A model generated the notes under the pieces. It saw only the letters and a program-made list of their open reading frames with translations, was not told the DNA's origin and did not search any database. A stretch of DNA of 43,058 nt, from assembly GCA_021204515.1 (NCBI GenBank), contig JAJPZH010000042.1, forward strand, positions 1 through 43,058. The letters run 5' to 3'. Position 1 is the stretch's first letter; the number at the start of each line of letters is the position of its first letter. Of the stretch, positions 42,899-43,058 are shown one piece after another. This DNA is from Alistipes sp. GTDB lineage: Bacteria; Bacteroidota; Bacteroidia; Bacteroidales; Rikenellaceae. The position numbers and the translations under genes are program-made.

Positions 42899-43058
42899 TT
42901 ATTTGGTTATTTCGTTTTCGATCTGTTCGAGCGACTTGCCTTTCGTTTCGGGCAGGTAACGCAGGATGAAGAAGAAGACGGCCAGACAGATTCCGCCGTA
43001 CACCCAGAACGTTCCGGTCGCCTTCAGCCACTCGTTGAGCAGCGGGAAAGTGTAGGTC
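42899..43058 (-). CDS. MFS sugar-porter permease, C-terminal end only
   Basis: Only the last about 52 codons are inside the window. They encode a final membrane helix (FWVYGGICLAVFFFIL) followed by the sugar-porter signature PETKGKSLEQIENEI and a stop at 42899. This ending is characteristic of sugar:proton symporters and glucose/xylose transporters in the inner membrane. It reads directly into the DUF5107 gene, so it is probably co-transcribed and takes up the monosaccharide or short sugar released by the locus. Substrate cannot be judged from this fragment. Confidence 0.88.
   Translation of the reverse strand, partial: TYTFPLLNEWLKATGTFWVYGGICLAVFFFILRYLPETKGKSLEQIENEITK

Noticed and set aside
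1..43058. CRISPR arrays, tRNA or rRNA genes, insertion sequences, prophage or conjugation genes.
   Set aside because: No repeat-spacer pattern, cloverleaf, rRNA block, transposase or integrase motif was seen by eye.

Overview
The window looks like chromosomal DNA of a high-GC member of the order Bacteroidales. An Alistipes-like gut commensal is the best guess. The basis is three carbohydrate-foraging clusters with SusC/SusD pairs, Bacteroidetes-type lipoprotein signals, an ECF sigma/FecR anti-sigma pair, promoter elements of the Bacteroidetes form (-33 TTTG, -7 TAnnTTTG), and a GC content visibly well above that of Bacteroides. The genus is an inference. No tRNA, rRNA, CRISPR array, insertion sequence or prophage gene was seen.

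Region A (1-10005, all on the minus strand, read from high to low coordinates) is a self-contained polysaccharide utilisation locus: GH20 beta-hexosaminidase, ECF sigma factor, FecR anti-sigma factor, SusC with an N-terminal STN signalling domain, SusD, and a GH18 endoglycosidase cut by the window edge. The logic is that GH18 cuts a chitobiose-containing glycan (most likely a host N-glycan) at the cell surface, SusC/D import the product, GH20 removes GlcNAc or GalNAc, and SusC tells FecR and sigma that substrate is present. Between fecR and susC, on the opposite strand, there is a complete promoter plus terminator that would make a roughly 79-nt RNA antisense to the susC leader. This layout resembles the DonS-type antisense RNAs of Bacteroides.

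Region B (10195-17783) holds general-metabolism genes: nadB and prfC on the plus strand, then a pirin, a NagX/DUF5009-type membrane acyltransferase and a KamA-like radical SAM protein on the minus strand. The pirin gene has a run of nine C in the spacer of its likely promoter.

Region C (18275-28679, minus strand) is an apparent operon without its own SusC/D: GH2, a GH38-like (DUF5054-type) enzyme, a Ser-type sulfatase, a second GH2 and a second Ser-type sulfatase. A GH97 gene (28915-30876, plus strand) diverges from it. Together they suggest attack on sulfated, galactose-rich glycans such as mucin O-glycans.

Region D (30963-43058, minus strand) is a second locus: sugar-porter MFS permease (partial), a cytoplasmic DUF5107/TPR protein, a GH36 alpha-galactosidase, SusC (interrupted by a one-base frameshift), SusD and a DUF1735/F5-8-type-C surface lipoprotein. 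With the convergent GH97 it points to alpha-galactosides. Three runs of exactly nine G (C on the sense strand) occur in the window: one in each susC near the N-terminus and one in the pirin promoter. They are candidate slippage sites.
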